From the NCBI GenBank assembly GCA_963730555.1, contig CAVSSS010000026.1, positions 1 to 64,000 on the forward strand: a DNA stretch of 64,000 bases, written 5' to 3'. Position numbers and translations under genes: made by a program. The notes under the pieces were generated by a model. It saw only the letters and a program-made list of their open reading frames with translations. It did not search any database and had not been told where the DNA came from. This DNA is from Roseiarcus sp963730555 (GTDB lineage: Bacteria > Pseudomonadota > Alphaproteobacteria > Rhizobiales > Beijerinckiaceae). How positions within the stretch are numbered: the stretch's first letter is position 1; each line of letters opens with the position of its first letter. This document shows positions 54,232-63,838 of the stretch, piece after piece.

Positions 54232-54396
54232 ATGGTCAGAATGACGTCATGCCGAGCCTGCGGCGCCATGATCTCGGCAGACGCCGTCACTTGCCCGAGC
54301 TGCGGGGGCGCGTTTCGACCGCATCGCGGTCGCCCCGGCCGGGATTGCCCTAATGCTTGTGATCGCGTTTTGTACGCTCTCCTCAGGTTATTATGA
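54232..54396 (+). CDS. zinc-ribbon peptide, possibly frameshifted
   Basis: ATG 54232: MVRMTSCRACGAMISADAVT then CPSCGGAFRPH, a two-CxxC zinc ribbon of the type often followed by a membrane helix. Beyond FRPH this frame is odd, while the frame one base over reads AGIALMLVIAFCTLSSGYYE, a plausible helix. A frameshift near 54325 is likely. Opposite it, a minus-strand frame ending near 54391 (DGNYTLTVRGEPTTRW) may be a separate small gene. Confidence 0.5.
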   Translation: MVRMTSCRACGAMISADAVTCPSCGGAFRPHRGRPGRDCPNACDRVLYALLRLL

Positions 54397-55102
54397 ACTC
54401 AGGCGACGCCAGCCGTCGTAGTCACGGCTCCAACGAGTTGTCGGCTCGCCCCTCACGGTCAGCGTATAATTGCCGTCGGCAATCCCGCGCGGCTCAACGC
54501 CATTGATCGCCAACGCTTCGACGGCATCCCGCTCAGTATCGTTACCACGCACTTGGCCTTGCGTGGACCAGTCAATTCTCCCTCACGCCGTTTCGTTGCC
54601 TGAGCGCTGCTCATGGATTCCTCCGGTTCGCTTTGGGCTGACGATCACGCCTCGAATGGTCCATTCAGAGCGAGCCAGTGCTCATTGTCGAGTCGACCTG
54701 AACCTCTCGCTAACGGCCACGAGCGCGGCTCCAACGAACACCAAGACGGACAGGGCGAGGACAATTTCGCCTGTTACTAACAGTAGTGAATGAAACAGGT
54801 CCATCGTCGATCATTCGCCCATTGCTCCTCCGCCTCGCAGGATCGGAATCTACGCACGGGTGTCGGATATCGAGGAGCGGGATCCGACCTCGCGCTTGAT
54901 CGCGGGAGCAGGATTTTGAGTAGATTCCGAGCCTGCCACTTCACCCGCGTCGCCGCTAAGAAATTCAACAGCGCCCGTTGTGGCGCTGTTTTCAGGCGGA
55001 TATTCGGTCATGCCGCAACCACATCACGCAAGGCTGCCGAGCTTTCCCGGCGCGAGCCCCGCGATGCCCGCCAGGGTGCTTGGCGTAAAGCAGGAGAGTC
55101 CG

Positions 55103-55555
55103 ATGACGGAACTCTACGTATTTCGCGGGACCACTGGACATGCCGAGATGGTTACGGATGATAAAAGCGGTAAGAAACTACCGCCCCATTCGTTCGGAGA
55201 ATGGGTTTTTTCCAGAACTATAAATGTCGCAGGAGAAACGCACCTTAAGGGCGGCGTCAACTGCGCGCAGGTGCTCGCAAATGTTGTGAAGGATGGATTT
55301 CACCATTGGCCGGAACTGGAGTTTGACTGCCCGCCCGAACCACCGCCCGTTAGGCCGCCAACTCTGCCTCCCGATTTTCCCGACATCCCGCAAAACCCGA
55401 GTTCCGAGTTGCAGCCGGCTCCTGACCCTTCCGCTACCCCCGACCAGGTTGCGGGCACGGTGCCTGCTACGGCCGAGCCTGCGCTAAAGAGCCCCGCGCC
55501 GAAGCGGACGGACGAGGCACTGCAAAAGCGAAGCCGAACAGGCGGGCCTGTTTAG
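55103..55555 (+). CDS. hypothetical Pro-rich protein (150 aa)
   Basis: AGGAGAG precedes ATG 55103. MTELYVFRGTTGHAEMVTDD, KLPPHSFGEWVFSRTINVAG, then from residue 75 a Pro-rich tail (PPEPPPVRPPTLPPDFPDIP). The first 70 residues look like a small folded domain; no family recognised. The tail could be an adhesion or surface-spanning segment. Confidence 0.55.
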   Translation: MTELYVFRGTTGHAEMVTDDKSGKKLPPHSFGEWVFSRTINVAGETHLKGGVNCAQVLANVVKDGFHHWPELEFDCPPEPPPVRPPTLPPDFPDIPQNPSSELQPAPDPSATPDQVAGTVPATAEPALKSPAPKRTDEALQKRSRTGGPV

Positions 55556-55613
55556 CTTTACCATCGGCCGTTGGCTGAACTAAGTAAGCCATAGCTACTG
55601 CAAGGAGGCTTTC

Positions 55614-56063
55614 ATGCCGGAGCGCTTAGTTGACGTTGCGAAGCAGGGCTCCAAGGTCCTGCATACGTTTCCTGTCACGATCAGCGCCCCCGCTGTGAAG
55701 GAGGAGGCGTTCAAGGAGAAGGCGTTGGAGGCAGCGGCCAATGCGAAGTTGGTCCCGAACGAGGAACTCGATAGCCTGGACGCTAAGATGCACGTCAGCC
55801 GCGGCGGCCAACTGACCCCATACGGAGATCCGCACGGCGTGCTAGCGGAGACCAAGGCGGGTCTAGACCAGGTCGTTCGCGAGCGCGCCTATTTGCTCTG
55901 GGAGCAGGCGGGTCGGCCGGATGGCCGCGCCGACGACTTCTGGCATCAAGCGCAGCATGAACGCTTCTGCGAACGCGCCTACGCGCTGTGGGACCGGGAG
56001 GGCCGTCCGGAGGGCGAGGCGGACGAGCACTGGTTTCGGACGCGCGCCTTTGAGGAGAGCTGA
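55614..56063 (+). CDS. DUF2934 protein with two repeats (149 aa)
   Basis: AAGGAGG lies 8 bp before ATG 55614. The C-terminal half has two DUF2934 units: RERAYLLWEQAGRPDGRADD-FWHQAQ and CERAYALWDREGRPEGEADE-HWFRT. The N-terminal part has a Lys/Glu/Ala helix (VKEEAFKEKALEAAANAKLV). DUF2934 proteins are small proteins of unknown role, frequent in stress-related loci of Hyphomicrobiales. Intact. Confidence 0.88.
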   Translation: MPERLVDVAKQGSKVLHTFPVTISAPAVKEEAFKEKALEAAANAKLVPNEELDSLDAKMHVSRGGQLTPYGDPHGVLAETKAGLDQVVRERAYLLWEQAGRPDGRADDFWHQAQHERFCERAYALWDREGRPEGEADEHWFRTRAFEES

Positions 56064-56302
56064 CGCGTCGAGTCCCTTCGCGCAATTCGCCCGGACGGCG
56101 TCTCTTCGGTTGGAAAACGAGCGCCATAGCCCTTCCTCCTCCCGAAACTCCGGCGAGCCTACGACGTCGAAAGGAGGGGGCCGTTCCATAAACTCATTTC
56201 CGCCGCAGTTGGATTCCGTTCCGGACTCCGCAGTGTTCACGGTTTCAACCACTGTATTCGCTATTGCGCTGCAATCCTCGGGCAAGTCGCACGGAGCTTC
56301 TG

Positions 56303-57220
56303 TCATTCTCCTGCCCGCGCGGTCAGGGACACCGCCTCGTACAAATATCGTAAGTTTGGGATTGGCGCTTGCCCCATCAGGCTGAGAACATCAGCTCCGA
56401 GAGCCTGCATTTCGGGTGCCGCTCGCCGCACATGGCGCGCAAAATAGTCATCGCCGCGCGAGGCCAATAGACGGCTCCAATAGGCCGTCCCTATGAAGAG
56501 TGGGGACCACTCGAATATCGCGCGCAGCGGGACCGGCGAGGGTCCGATCTGCTTTCGATCCAATTCACGCCAACCTTCCCTTACTGCCAGAATGAATGCC
56601 CTAACAGCGTCCCTGTCGTGGGCGAGCTTCCGTGCGTCGAAGTCCGCCGCGCAAAGAGCGCCGCTAATCGCCAGAATGAATACCGCATGGCGACGAAGCC
56701 AAGCGTCCATGTCGTTGATCGGCCCGACACGAATCCCTGCTGCACGGAAAAGAGCGACGATGTCCGGCGCAGACGCTTCGACAGCCGTCGCTTGCACAGA
56801 GATTTCGACGAAATGATCAACATTGTTTTCGATCACGCCGGAGAAGCCGGGGAACGCGGAAACCACTCGTTTGCGTCCCAGAGCCTCATGAAGAGACTCA
56901 GACCCGTTGGCGTGATTGACAAGGAAAATAAAACGCGGGATTTGCGTCGCGGCGAATATAGGCAGAACGCTTTCAAGTTGCTCTCGGCGAACCGTTACGA
57001 GACACAGTTCGGCAGCGCAGCCGGGCTCAAGCGTCTGCGATACGGGGAGATTGGCACGCCAACGCCGTCCTGATCGGATGTCTTCAATGATTGCGCCGCA
57101 GCGCGCCAATTGAGCCGCCCGCGACCCTCTTGCGACCAGGCTGACTTCCTGGCCACCCAGTGAGAGCCGAACCGCAAACAAGGTCCCTTGCACGCCCGCC
57201 CCAAACACGACGATTCGCAT
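56303..57220 (-). CDS. ketopantoate reductase-like (PanE/ApbA family) protein
   Basis: 305 residues from ATG 57220. MRIVVFGAGVQGTLFAVRLS is the NADPH-binding Rossmann start (GxGxxG variant GAGVQG), followed by HANGSESLHEALGRKRVVSA and FPGFSGVIENNVDHFVEISV. The C-terminal helical domain is family-like. The usual catalytic region around Lys is not obvious, so it may be a paralogue acting on another 2-oxoacid and not true PanE. It stands alone. Confidence 0.75.
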   Translation of the reverse strand: MRIVVFGAGVQGTLFAVRLSLGGQEVSLVARGSRAAQLARCGAIIEDIRSGRRWRANLPVSQTLEPGCAAELCLVTVRREQLESVLPIFAATQIPRFIFLVNHANGSESLHEALGRKRVVSAFPGFSGVIENNVDHFVEISVQATAVEASAPDIVALFRAAGIRVGPINDMDAWLRRHAVFILAISGALCAADFDARKLAHDRDAVRAFILAVREGWRELDRKQIGPSPVPLRAIFEWSPLFIGTAYWSRLLASRGDDYFARHVRRAAPEMQALGADVLSLMGQAPIPNLRYLYEAVSLTARAGE

Positions 57221-57487
57221 GGTTCGCCTCCAACGACCGCTTGAGGGGACCTGCGGTCTGTTCTGCGCGGTCAGCAGTCCCCAGGCGGGGCAACGGGCGA
57301 ACGCTAACTTGCGTACTGCGCGATCCCGTTGCCGTGACAAGGCCCGTAAGCGCATCGATCCAGCGCTTCGTGACTAAAGTGCTTGATCGGCTCGATACTT
57401 TTGAAAGCATCGGCGCGGGCCGGGACAGCTTTTTTTTGCCGCGCTCGCGAGTTTATTCACTGCACTCTTAGCGGAAGGAGTGTTCCC

Positions 57488-57815
57488 GTGGACAAAGATC
57501 GCGTCAGGATGGTAAAGCAGGTCAAAGGCGCTGTGAAGGAAGGCTGTGGGTAAGGCTGTCGGCGGCGCCAAACTTGAAGCCGAGGGCAAAAATGACAAGG
57601 GGCGAGTTTGCGCGGAATTTGGCTATGAGCCTCCAGGTTATCAGTTCATCTCCGCGGTGGTTTGGGGAATTGCAAGCGGCCCATCGAATGTTATGGTTGG
57701 GATCCTGACTGCCCATTGGCTTGTGATCGATACCGCCCTGAAAGACTCGCGCGCCTGTTGGGATGCCATTCAACGCGGACGAAAATGGAATCAGCGGACG
57801 TCCGAAATCAAGTGA
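57488..57815 (+). pseudogene. CsbD-family stress protein, frameshifted
   Basis: AAGGAG precedes GTG 57488. The frame reads MDKDRVRMVKQVKGAVKEGC and stops; one base over, GKAVGGAKLEAEGKNDKG continues the CsbD pattern. After that the frame to 57815 is unrelated (PPGYQFISAVVWGIASGPSN). CsbD proteins are small general-stress proteins. The gene is broken twice: by an indel near 57550 and by loss of its natural end. Confidence 0.75.
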
Positions 57816-58202
57816 CTGCGATGCCCGCGGGCTCTTCCACTTGCGAACAATGAGTTAGAAGCGAAACCTGTGTGAGCGGCACCGGTCCCGTCACCTCGAG
57901 TTGGATGGTCGCGGCGCGTTGATGTTTGGTCGATGTTCATGTTTCAAATGTTTCACAGGGCGCGCTTCTGTGCCTGCCACGGCGCAGCGATATGGTATCG
58001 GCCGATTCCGATGCGGTTGGCGAAACAATTAAAACACCACCGTGCCCACGTCCCCAAACGGGATAGCGTCGCGTTAACTGACCCGGCGAAGGACGAACGA
58101 TGACTCGCGAAGAAGTATTGGCGGTATGCCATGTTGCGCGTCTTTTAGGCGTATGTTGTACCCGCTCGCACTCCTTGTGAGCCGCATCACGCGGGGACCA
58201 TC

Positions 58203-59244
58203 GTGCCGAAATCCGAGAGCAAATGCCGCCTCGTCCTTGTGACCGGAGGGTCAGGATACCTCGCCGGGTACTGTGTCGCTCAGCTCCTGAATGACGGCTG
58301 GAGCGTTCGCACGACCGTGAGGAGCCTCGCAAAGGCCAAGGCAGTACGCGCGAGTATCGACAACATCGCCCCGAAGGCATCGGAAATCGAGTTCGTCGAA
58401 GCGGATCTCAATTCAGATGCTGGTTGGGGTAGAGCCGCCACGGGTGCGCAGTATGTTCTGCACGTCGCCTCGCCTGTTCCGGTGACTGACCCGAATGACG
58501 ACGACGAATTGATCCGACCAGCGCGGGATGGGACGCTGCGTGTGCTCACGGCCGCCCGCGACGCCGGGGTGAAGCGCGTTGTGATGACGTCTTCGACCTC
58601 GGCGATCATCTTTGGCCGAGGCGTTCGCGAGAAGCCTTTCACCGAGGCGGATTGGACCGACGAGACGAACCGCCGCGACACATCACCCTATGACCGGGCC
58701 AAGACCATCGCCGAGCGGGCGGCCTGGGCATGGCTCGCGGAAGAAGGCGGGGGACTTCGAACTCGTCACCATCAACCCTAGCCTGGTTCTCGGCCCCGTG
58801 CTCGGGTCGGATTTTTCCGCTTCGATTGAAGCGATCAAGAAGCTCCTGGACGGCTCTATTCCGGCGTTACCGCGCTTCGGCTTCAACGTGGTGGACGTGC
58901 GCGACATCGCGCGCCTGCACGTGCTGGCGATGATGGCGCCGGAAGCAGCGGGCGAACGATTTATCGGCTCCGGCGATTTCTATTGGATGTCAGACGTCGC
59001 CAAGATGCTCAAGCAGGGACTTGGCGACAAGGCGAAGAAGGTTCCCTCAATCTCCGTTCCAGACTTCGTTGCGCGGGTTGTGGCGCTATTCGATCCGATT
59101 GTGAGGGGACGGCTCTATGAACTGGGCAAGCGACGACCAGTCTCTTCGGAGAAGGCCCGACGAATGTTCGATTGGAAATCCCGGCCGGTGACAGAGACAG
59201 TGCTCGACACGGCGCGCAGCCTTCAGGCAAGCAATCTGGTCTGA
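58203..59244 (+). pseudogene. NAD(P)-dependent epimerase/dihydroflavonol-reductase-like SDR, frameshifted
   Basis: GTG 58203: RLVLVTGGSGYLAGYCVAQL (GxxGxxA nucleotide site), VMTSSTSAIIFGR, and SPYDRAKTIAERAAW (YxxxK-type DxxYxxxK region). Near 58745 a G6 run in place of G5 shifts the frame. The other frame gives DFELVTINPSLVLGPVLGSD, GFNVVDVRDIARLHVLAMMA to 59244. Rejoined length is about 346 residues, normal. A homopolymer indel could also be a sequencing error. Confidence 0.85.
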
Positions 59245-59340
59245 GGGGCACGGCTGCCGTTCCGGGTCGATGATCGTCACGCGTGATACATTCTCCGCCC
59301 AATGACCAAGATCACGCCATCCGCCTGGCGACGATGAGGA

Positions 59341-59718
59341 TTACACTTGCACGGTCTTTGGCAGGCGTCCGCGCTTGCGCGCTCCGACGTTTCCGCGCAA
59401 CTGCCCTAAGCCAATCGCTTTCGCTATCGCCGACCGACTTGCCGCGTAGTTGGCGGCAACCATGGGATAGTCGGAGGGAAGCTTCCATTTCGCGCGATAC
59501 TGCTCCGGCATCAGGCCGTGCGTCGCCAGATGCCGTTTCAGCGCCTTGAAATGTTTGCCGTCCTCCAAGCAGATCAAATATCCCGGCGTGACCGACTTCC
59601 GGATTGAGACGGCCGGCTCCTTCAGCTCTTCCTTCGGGGTCGAAAGCTCCACGCCGGCGGAGAGCTCTGCCAAATTGTCATGGATTGCTTGGATCAGTGC
59701 AGGCAGCTGATCACCCAA
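59341..59718 (-). CDS. MucR/Ros-family regulator, N-terminus lost
   Basis: The zinc-finger domain is complete: SIRKSVTPGYLICLEDGKHF, KALKRHLATHGLMPEQYRAK, DYPMVAANYAASRSAIAKAI, with C and two H of the prokaryotic C2H2 finger. The N-terminal oligomerisation region begins only at LPALIQAIHDNLAELSAG; about 20-25 residues expected before it are replaced by sequence of the 310-bp repeat (59711-60020). The TTG 59718 start lies inside the repeat. DNA binding could remain but H-NS-like oligomerisation may be lost. Confidence 0.8.
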   Translation of the reverse strand: MGDQLPALIQAIHDNLAELSAGVELSTPKEELKEPAVSIRKSVTPGYLICLEDGKHFKALKRHLATHGLMPEQYRAKWKLPSDYPMVAANYAASRSAIAKAIGLGQLRGNVGARKRGRLPKTVQV

Positions 59719-60020
59719 ACGAATTGCTCATGTGGATGCCGGTGAGCGGCTGCACGCGCCTGCCTTCCCATCGTACCTTGTTTGCCGGATATCACGCGGC
59801 GGCCAATCTTCGGTAATCCGCTCCTCGGGCACTAACGCCAGCTTGTCGAAGCCCTCGATAATCGGCATCCCTTTTTCCTCCCTTTTCGTAGGCCCGTTGA
59901 GGAAGACAGCCCAGCAGCGGATTACGGTCTCGTCGCCACTTCCCACCGAACTTCCCGGGCCGGCTTATCGTCCCGCAGTCCGACGAAGACAGTGTGGCGG
60001 AGCAGTGGCTCGTCGGTCCA
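59711..60020. repeat. 310-bp direct repeat, copy B (ligD end + cupin start)
   Basis: Partner of 41322-41633. Here the ligD side continues beyond the repeat (to 60547), while the cupin side breaks into mucR. A 2-bp deletion after GGCCAATCTT distinguishes it from copy A. Copy B therefore keeps one parental flank and copy A keeps neither. Confidence 0.9.
59721..59868 (-). pseudogene. cupin-domain protein, 5' fragment (copy B)
   Basis: ATG 59868, preceded by GGGAGG, opens MPIIEGFDKLALVPEERIT as in copy A. The 2-bp deletion shifts the frame near residue 20, and AAAHRHPHEQFVWV is then in another frame. It joins mucR sequence at the repeat end. Confidence 0.65.
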
Positions 60021-60547
60021 ACCGAGATAGGTGATCTCGGCGACGAGTTCCGGTCGCACCCAGTGCACCTTGGAGAGGGCCAGCGGGCCGCCGGAGGGTC
60101 CTTGAGCAATTGCGCTAACCGCTCCTTCCGTTCGAGGAGCGGAAGCCGGGCGACGTCCTCGCCGTCGAGTTCGAGGAGGTCGAAGTCAAAATAGACGAGT
60201 CCACCATAACCCGCGTCCGAGGCCTGCTGCATCAACTCGAACGAGGTCAAGCCGTCGGTACGGACGCCGCACAGCTTTCAGTTGATGTATGCCGTCTTCA
60301 CTGGGAGCTTGGCGAAGGTGGCGGCCGTCGCCGGATACTTTGCCATCCAGTCGAGCCCGGACCGGGTGAGGAGTTGAACCTTGCCGCGGTTGATGCGAGC
60401 CGCCATCCGATAGCCGTCGAACTTGATGTCATGCATCCATCGCGGCTCCGGTGGACCCGGCCATCGAGAAGCCGGCGCCCCAGGCGCGAGATCCGAACGC
60501 AGTGCCGCCGCCAGGGACATCGGGCGGCGCTCCCGCACCGCAGCCAA
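59922..60547 (-). pseudogene. LigD-type ligase with internal deletion and stop
   Basis: WMHDIKFDGYRMAARINRGK holds the nucleophile Lys (KFDGYR). A TGA replaces the codon before KLCGVRTDG (motif III). After LLELDGEDVARLPLLERKER, AQLLKDPPA joins directly to LALSKVHWVRPELVAEITYL, so about 130 residues with motifs IV-V are deleted. The end WTDEPLLRHTVFVGLRDDKP lies in the direct repeat, stop TAA 59922-59924. A dead second ligase copy, different from 52434. Confidence 0.8.
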
Positions 60548-60798
60548 AATGAGCGCCGGTTCTTGCGATTCGCTCGGTGGTCCGGCCGGACTTAATCCGG
60601 CCGTGACAGGGCCTCGCCTTACGCTTGGCGATAGCCGCCGCTTCCGCGGTGAGTTTCAGAACATGCAGGCTCGTATCGGTGCGGTCGCCTCCTCCGATTA
60701 GCTCGCGGTGGTCCTCTCGTTGACGCTCCGGATCAACTTGGCCCGAGGTCGCGGTCTTCGGAAGGCGGAGTCCAATTTCGCGAGAGTTTATGCGGCGC

Positions 60799-61482
60799 TC
60801 ACCAAATGCCCGGAACGATCCGCGACCGAACCCGCAGCATGTAGTCAACGTAGCCGGGGAGCGCACCGGTGAGCATGCGCTCCTCGATCAACGTGCGGCG
60901 GACCAAGAATGGCACGATGAGCAGGATCGGGACGATGGCGATCCAGGAGCCAAGCGCAATGCCGGCGCTTAGCAACAACAACAGTCCGCCCGAGTAGCCT
61001 GGGTGGCGCACCAGCCGATAGGGTCCGGACGCAACGACTTGTTGGCCCCGGTCGGGCTGCAAGCGCACCGCGCTCGAGAAGAAGCGGTTGACCAGCATGG
61101 CCGAGGTCGTCAATCCCATGCCGGTCGCGAAGCCGATCAGGCCGAAAATTTGGAGGGGGAACGGTACGGTTGCGGACCAGTGCAGTCGTCCAACGTCGAG
61201 TCCGGCGAGCAGAAATTGTGCGAAAATGAGCAGATTCAGCGCGGGCACGGTCACTCGGTCCTGCTCTCCGTCGCCCGGCCGCACTCGCTCCTTCACGAGA
61301 TCCGGACTTAACAGGTAAACGGCGGCGCTGGCCGTTAGACACAAGACCGAAAAGAGGACGAGATAGGCCCAGAACATCGGCACCGCGAGCGTCCCGGCGG
61401 CCCCAAACAGCACCGCCGCCATGGCGACGAGATAGCCGGCCAGCAAGCCGAGCCCGACGACAAAATATTCGAGGTTGGACAT
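60799..61482 (-). CDS. isoprenylcysteine carboxyl methyltransferase-family membrane protein
   Basis: About 227 residues with five or more hydrophobic helices (LEYFVVGLGLLAGYLVAMAA, FWAYLVLFSVLCLTASAAVY). The C-terminal signature GPYRLVRHPGYSGGLLLLLS and LIEERMLTGALPGYVDYMLR, ending RSRIVPGIW, is that of ICMT/PEMT-type integral membrane methyltransferases. The substrate in bacteria is generally unknown. Intact. Confidence 0.88.
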   Translation of the reverse strand: MSNLEYFVVGLGLLAGYLVAMAAVLFGAAGTLAVPMFWAYLVLFSVLCLTASAAVYLLSPDLVKERVRPGDGEQDRVTVPALNLLIFAQFLLAGLDVGRLHWSATVPFPLQIFGLIGFATGMGLTTSAMLVNRFFSSAVRLQPDRGQQVVASGPYRLVRHPGYSGGLLLLLSAGIALGSWIAIVPILLIVPFLVRRTLIEERMLTGALPGYVDYMLRVRSRIVPGIW

Positions 61483-61500
61483 CACGCACCGGAGTTGCGC

Positions 61501-61872
61501 TCAGCGCTGCGCCATATAGGCCGGGATCTCACCGGTGAGAAAGTCCTCGCGCACCGGAGCGAAGAAGTCGACCACCTCCGTGTCCTCTGGGAAGAACGCT
61601 TCGTGCTCGACCCAACCGGGCATCGCGGCCACGTCTCCTGGCTTAATCGTTTGCTCCCCTGCGCCGACGAAGATGCCTACGCCGAATTCGAGCGGGCTGT
61701 CGCGGAGGAAGGGATGCGGGCGTTTCTCGATAAAGGAAGCGTGATTCCCTTCCGCCGGTGAATGCGCCTCACGCTTGCGGTCGCTTATCTCCACCCGATC
61801 AGCATCAGGAACGCAGCCGAAGCCGCTGTCCGCAACCTCAAGATTGCTCTTTCCAGCTTTGCGCTTCTGCAT
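61501..61872 (-). pseudogene. cupin-domain protein, 3' half
   Basis: The conserved end GEQTIKPGDVAAMPGWVEHE, AFFPEDTEVVDFFAPVREDF matches the second half of a cupin (GD..PG..H). The N-terminal 60 residues look non-cupin, so the true N-terminus (as at 41481 and 59868) is lost or displaced. It sits just downstream of the PPK2 gene on the same strand. Confidence 0.6.
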
Positions 61873-61898
61873 TGCTGTTCTATGTCCGCGTCGTCCAT

Positions 61899-62801
61899 CT
61901 ACTTTTCCGCGATAAGCTCTGCACGGGCCGCGGCGAGCTCCTTTCTTTGACCCTGCGGGACTTTCGGATATTCGAGGTTGAGCAGCTCAACCGCCTCGAC
62001 AATGGCGGCCGCGACGACGAGGCGGGAGAACCACTTGTTGTCCGCGGGCACCACGAACCAGGGCGCATCCTTCGACGCCGTCGCTGAGATCGCCTCCTCG
62101 TAGGCGTGCATGTAATTGTCCCAGTAACGGCGTTCACGCACATCCGCAGCGGAGAACTTCCAGTTCTTGTCCGGCTTGTCGAGACGCTCCATGAATCGCT
62201 TCTTCTGCTCCTGCCGGGACAGGTTGAGGTAGAACTTGAGGACGACTACCCCCTGCCGCGTGAGATAGTCCTCAAAGTGGGCGATATCGGCGAGACGCTC
62301 GTCCCAGATCCGCTTGTCAACGAGTTTCGGCGGTAGCTTCTGCGCCTTGAGCAGGTCCTGGTGCACACGCACAACGAGGACTTCTTCGTAGTAAGAGCGA
62401 TTGAAGATGCCGATGCGCCCGCGTTGCGGAACTTTGACGGCGTAGCGCCACAGGAAGTCATGGGACAGCTCCTCGCTGGAGGGCTGCTTGAACGAAAAGA
62501 CATCGACCCCCTGAGGATTGACGCGCGACATGACGTGCTTGATCGTGCCGTCCTTGCCCGCCGCGTCGATTGCCTGGAAGACGAGCAGCAGCGCCCAGGA
62601 GTCCTGGGCGTAGAGAATGTCCTGCTCCATTGCGAGCCATTCCGAACCGCGCCCAAGGAGCTCCGCCGCCTCTTGCTTGTCCATCTTGAGCCCGCGTGTG
62701 TCGCCGGGATCGAAGTCGTTGAGGCGGAAGTCCTTGCCGTTCGTGACGCGGAATGGCTCGGTGTATTTCCGGATGGCGTCGAGAACATCCTTGCGCGGCA
62801 T
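61899..62801 (-). CDS. polyphosphate kinase 2 (PPK2) family protein
   Basis: 300 residues, AGGAAGGGG before ATG 62801. Walker A-like LLLVFQAIDAAGKDGTIKHV, then SRVNPQGVDVFSFKQPSSEE, HDFLWRYAVKVPQRGRIGIF, NRSYYEEVLVVRVHQDLLKA and FYLNLSRQEQKKRFMERLDK. All core motifs of class I PPK2 are present. It transfers phosphate between polyphosphate and nucleoside diphosphates in the cytoplasm. Intact. Confidence 0.93.
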   Translation of the reverse strand: MPRKDVLDAIRKYTEPFRVTNGKDFRLNDFDPGDTRGLKMDKQEAAELLGRGSEWLAMEQDILYAQDSWALLLVFQAIDAAGKDGTIKHVMSRVNPQGVDVFSFKQPSSEELSHDFLWRYAVKVPQRGRIGIFNRSYYEEVLVVRVHQDLLKAQKLPPKLVDKRIWDERLADIAHFEDYLTRQGVVVLKFYLNLSRQEQKKRFMERLDKPDKNWKFSAADVRERRYWDNYMHAYEEAISATASKDAPWFVVPADNKWFSRLVVAAAIVEAVELLNLEYPKVPQGQRKELAAARAELIAEK

Positions 62802-63244
62802 CGACCCCTTCCTCCCGATTTCTCGTCAAACTGACACAGTGGGAAGCGTTCGCCTGCAATGTCAATTGTGCGCGGCGGGTAGATGAATGGTCTGGTCTAT
62901 CGTGGAAGGGCACGCCCTTGGTCTTGTGTCAGCACGCATACGAAAGGCGACGTGAAGGTCTCAAATGGACGGGCCTTTGCCGTTCCGGGCGATGTTGGAA
63001 GGCGGGTGTCCTGTCCCATCCGGCCTTCTAGCCGCCGCTTTGTGACAGCGGCGTCGCGCTGGGCGCTGCCCGCGAAAGCCTCCTGATAGTGTGGATTACG
63101 GAAAATGCCATATCGTAGCCTGTGCTGACACGGCCGAACTCGCCGCCCACCGGCACGCGGTTCAGCTCATTGTCCCCGCTATTCGGGAGGCATAGTGTCA
63201 ATGGACACTGTAGTTCCCACTAACTCGCAAAATGGGGTCTCAGG
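62802..63244. other. 443 bp without a supported gene
   Basis: No frame with a recognisable protein. A dyad AGTGTCAATGGACACT at 63194-63209 lies about 35 bp upstream of the SDR start and could be an operator for it. Confidence 0.4.
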
Positions 63245-63838
63245 ATGAAAATCGTCGTAGTCGGCGCCGCGGGTACTATCGGTGCGGCCGTCACCGCCGC
63301 GCTCGAAGCAAACAAGCACGAAGTCATTCGAGCTTCACGAAAGCTCGCGCCAAGGATCGACATCTCGGATCCCCAGTCGATCCGTCGGTTCTTCGCCGAG
63401 GTTAAGGATCTCGACGGGGTCGTCTCATGCGCGGGTGATGCGAGGTTTGCGCCGCTGGACAAACTGACGGACGAAGACTTCCTCTTCAGCGTCAACAACA
63501 AACTGATGGGGCAAGTCAACCTCATTCGCGCTGCCCTCCCCGTCATCCGCGACAACGGCTCGATCACGGTGACAAGCGGCGTGCTGGCAAAATACCCGAT
63601 GATCGGAAGCGGCGCAGTCTCGCTGGTGAATGCAGGTCTCGAGGGTTTCACGCGCGTGGCGGCGCTCGAGGCGACCCGGGCCGTTCGCGTCAACGTGGTC
63701 TCGCCGGGCTGGGTGAAAGAAACAATGGTGAAGTTCGGCATGGACCCGACTCCCGGCAAGGCAGCGGTCGATGTCGCCCGCGCCTACGTTGAGGCGGTGG
63801 AGGGATCGATGAAAGGCGAGACGTTAGAGCCGAAGTGA
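63245..63838 (+). CDS. short-chain dehydrogenase/reductase without YxxxK
   Basis: 197 residues: MKIVVVGAAGTIGAAVTAAL (nucleotide site GAAGTIG), DLDGVVSCAGDARFAPLDKL (SCAG for the usual NNAG), SITVTSGVLAKYPMIGSGAV, LVNAGLEGFTRVAALEATRA, RVNVVSPGWVKETMV. The catalytic YxxxK is not seen: VSLVNAGLEGF stands where YxASKAA is expected. This subgroup of small SDRs is common, with unknown substrate. AG-rich GGTCTCAGG precedes the start. Intact. Confidence 0.85.
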   Translation: MKIVVVGAAGTIGAAVTAALEANKHEVIRASRKLAPRIDISDPQSIRRFFAEVKDLDGVVSCAGDARFAPLDKLTDEDFLFSVNNKLMGQVNLIRAALPVIRDNGSITVTSGVLAKYPMIGSGAVSLVNAGLEGFTRVAALEATRAVRVNVVSPGWVKETMVKFGMDPTPGKAAVDVARAYVEAVEGSMKGETLEPK

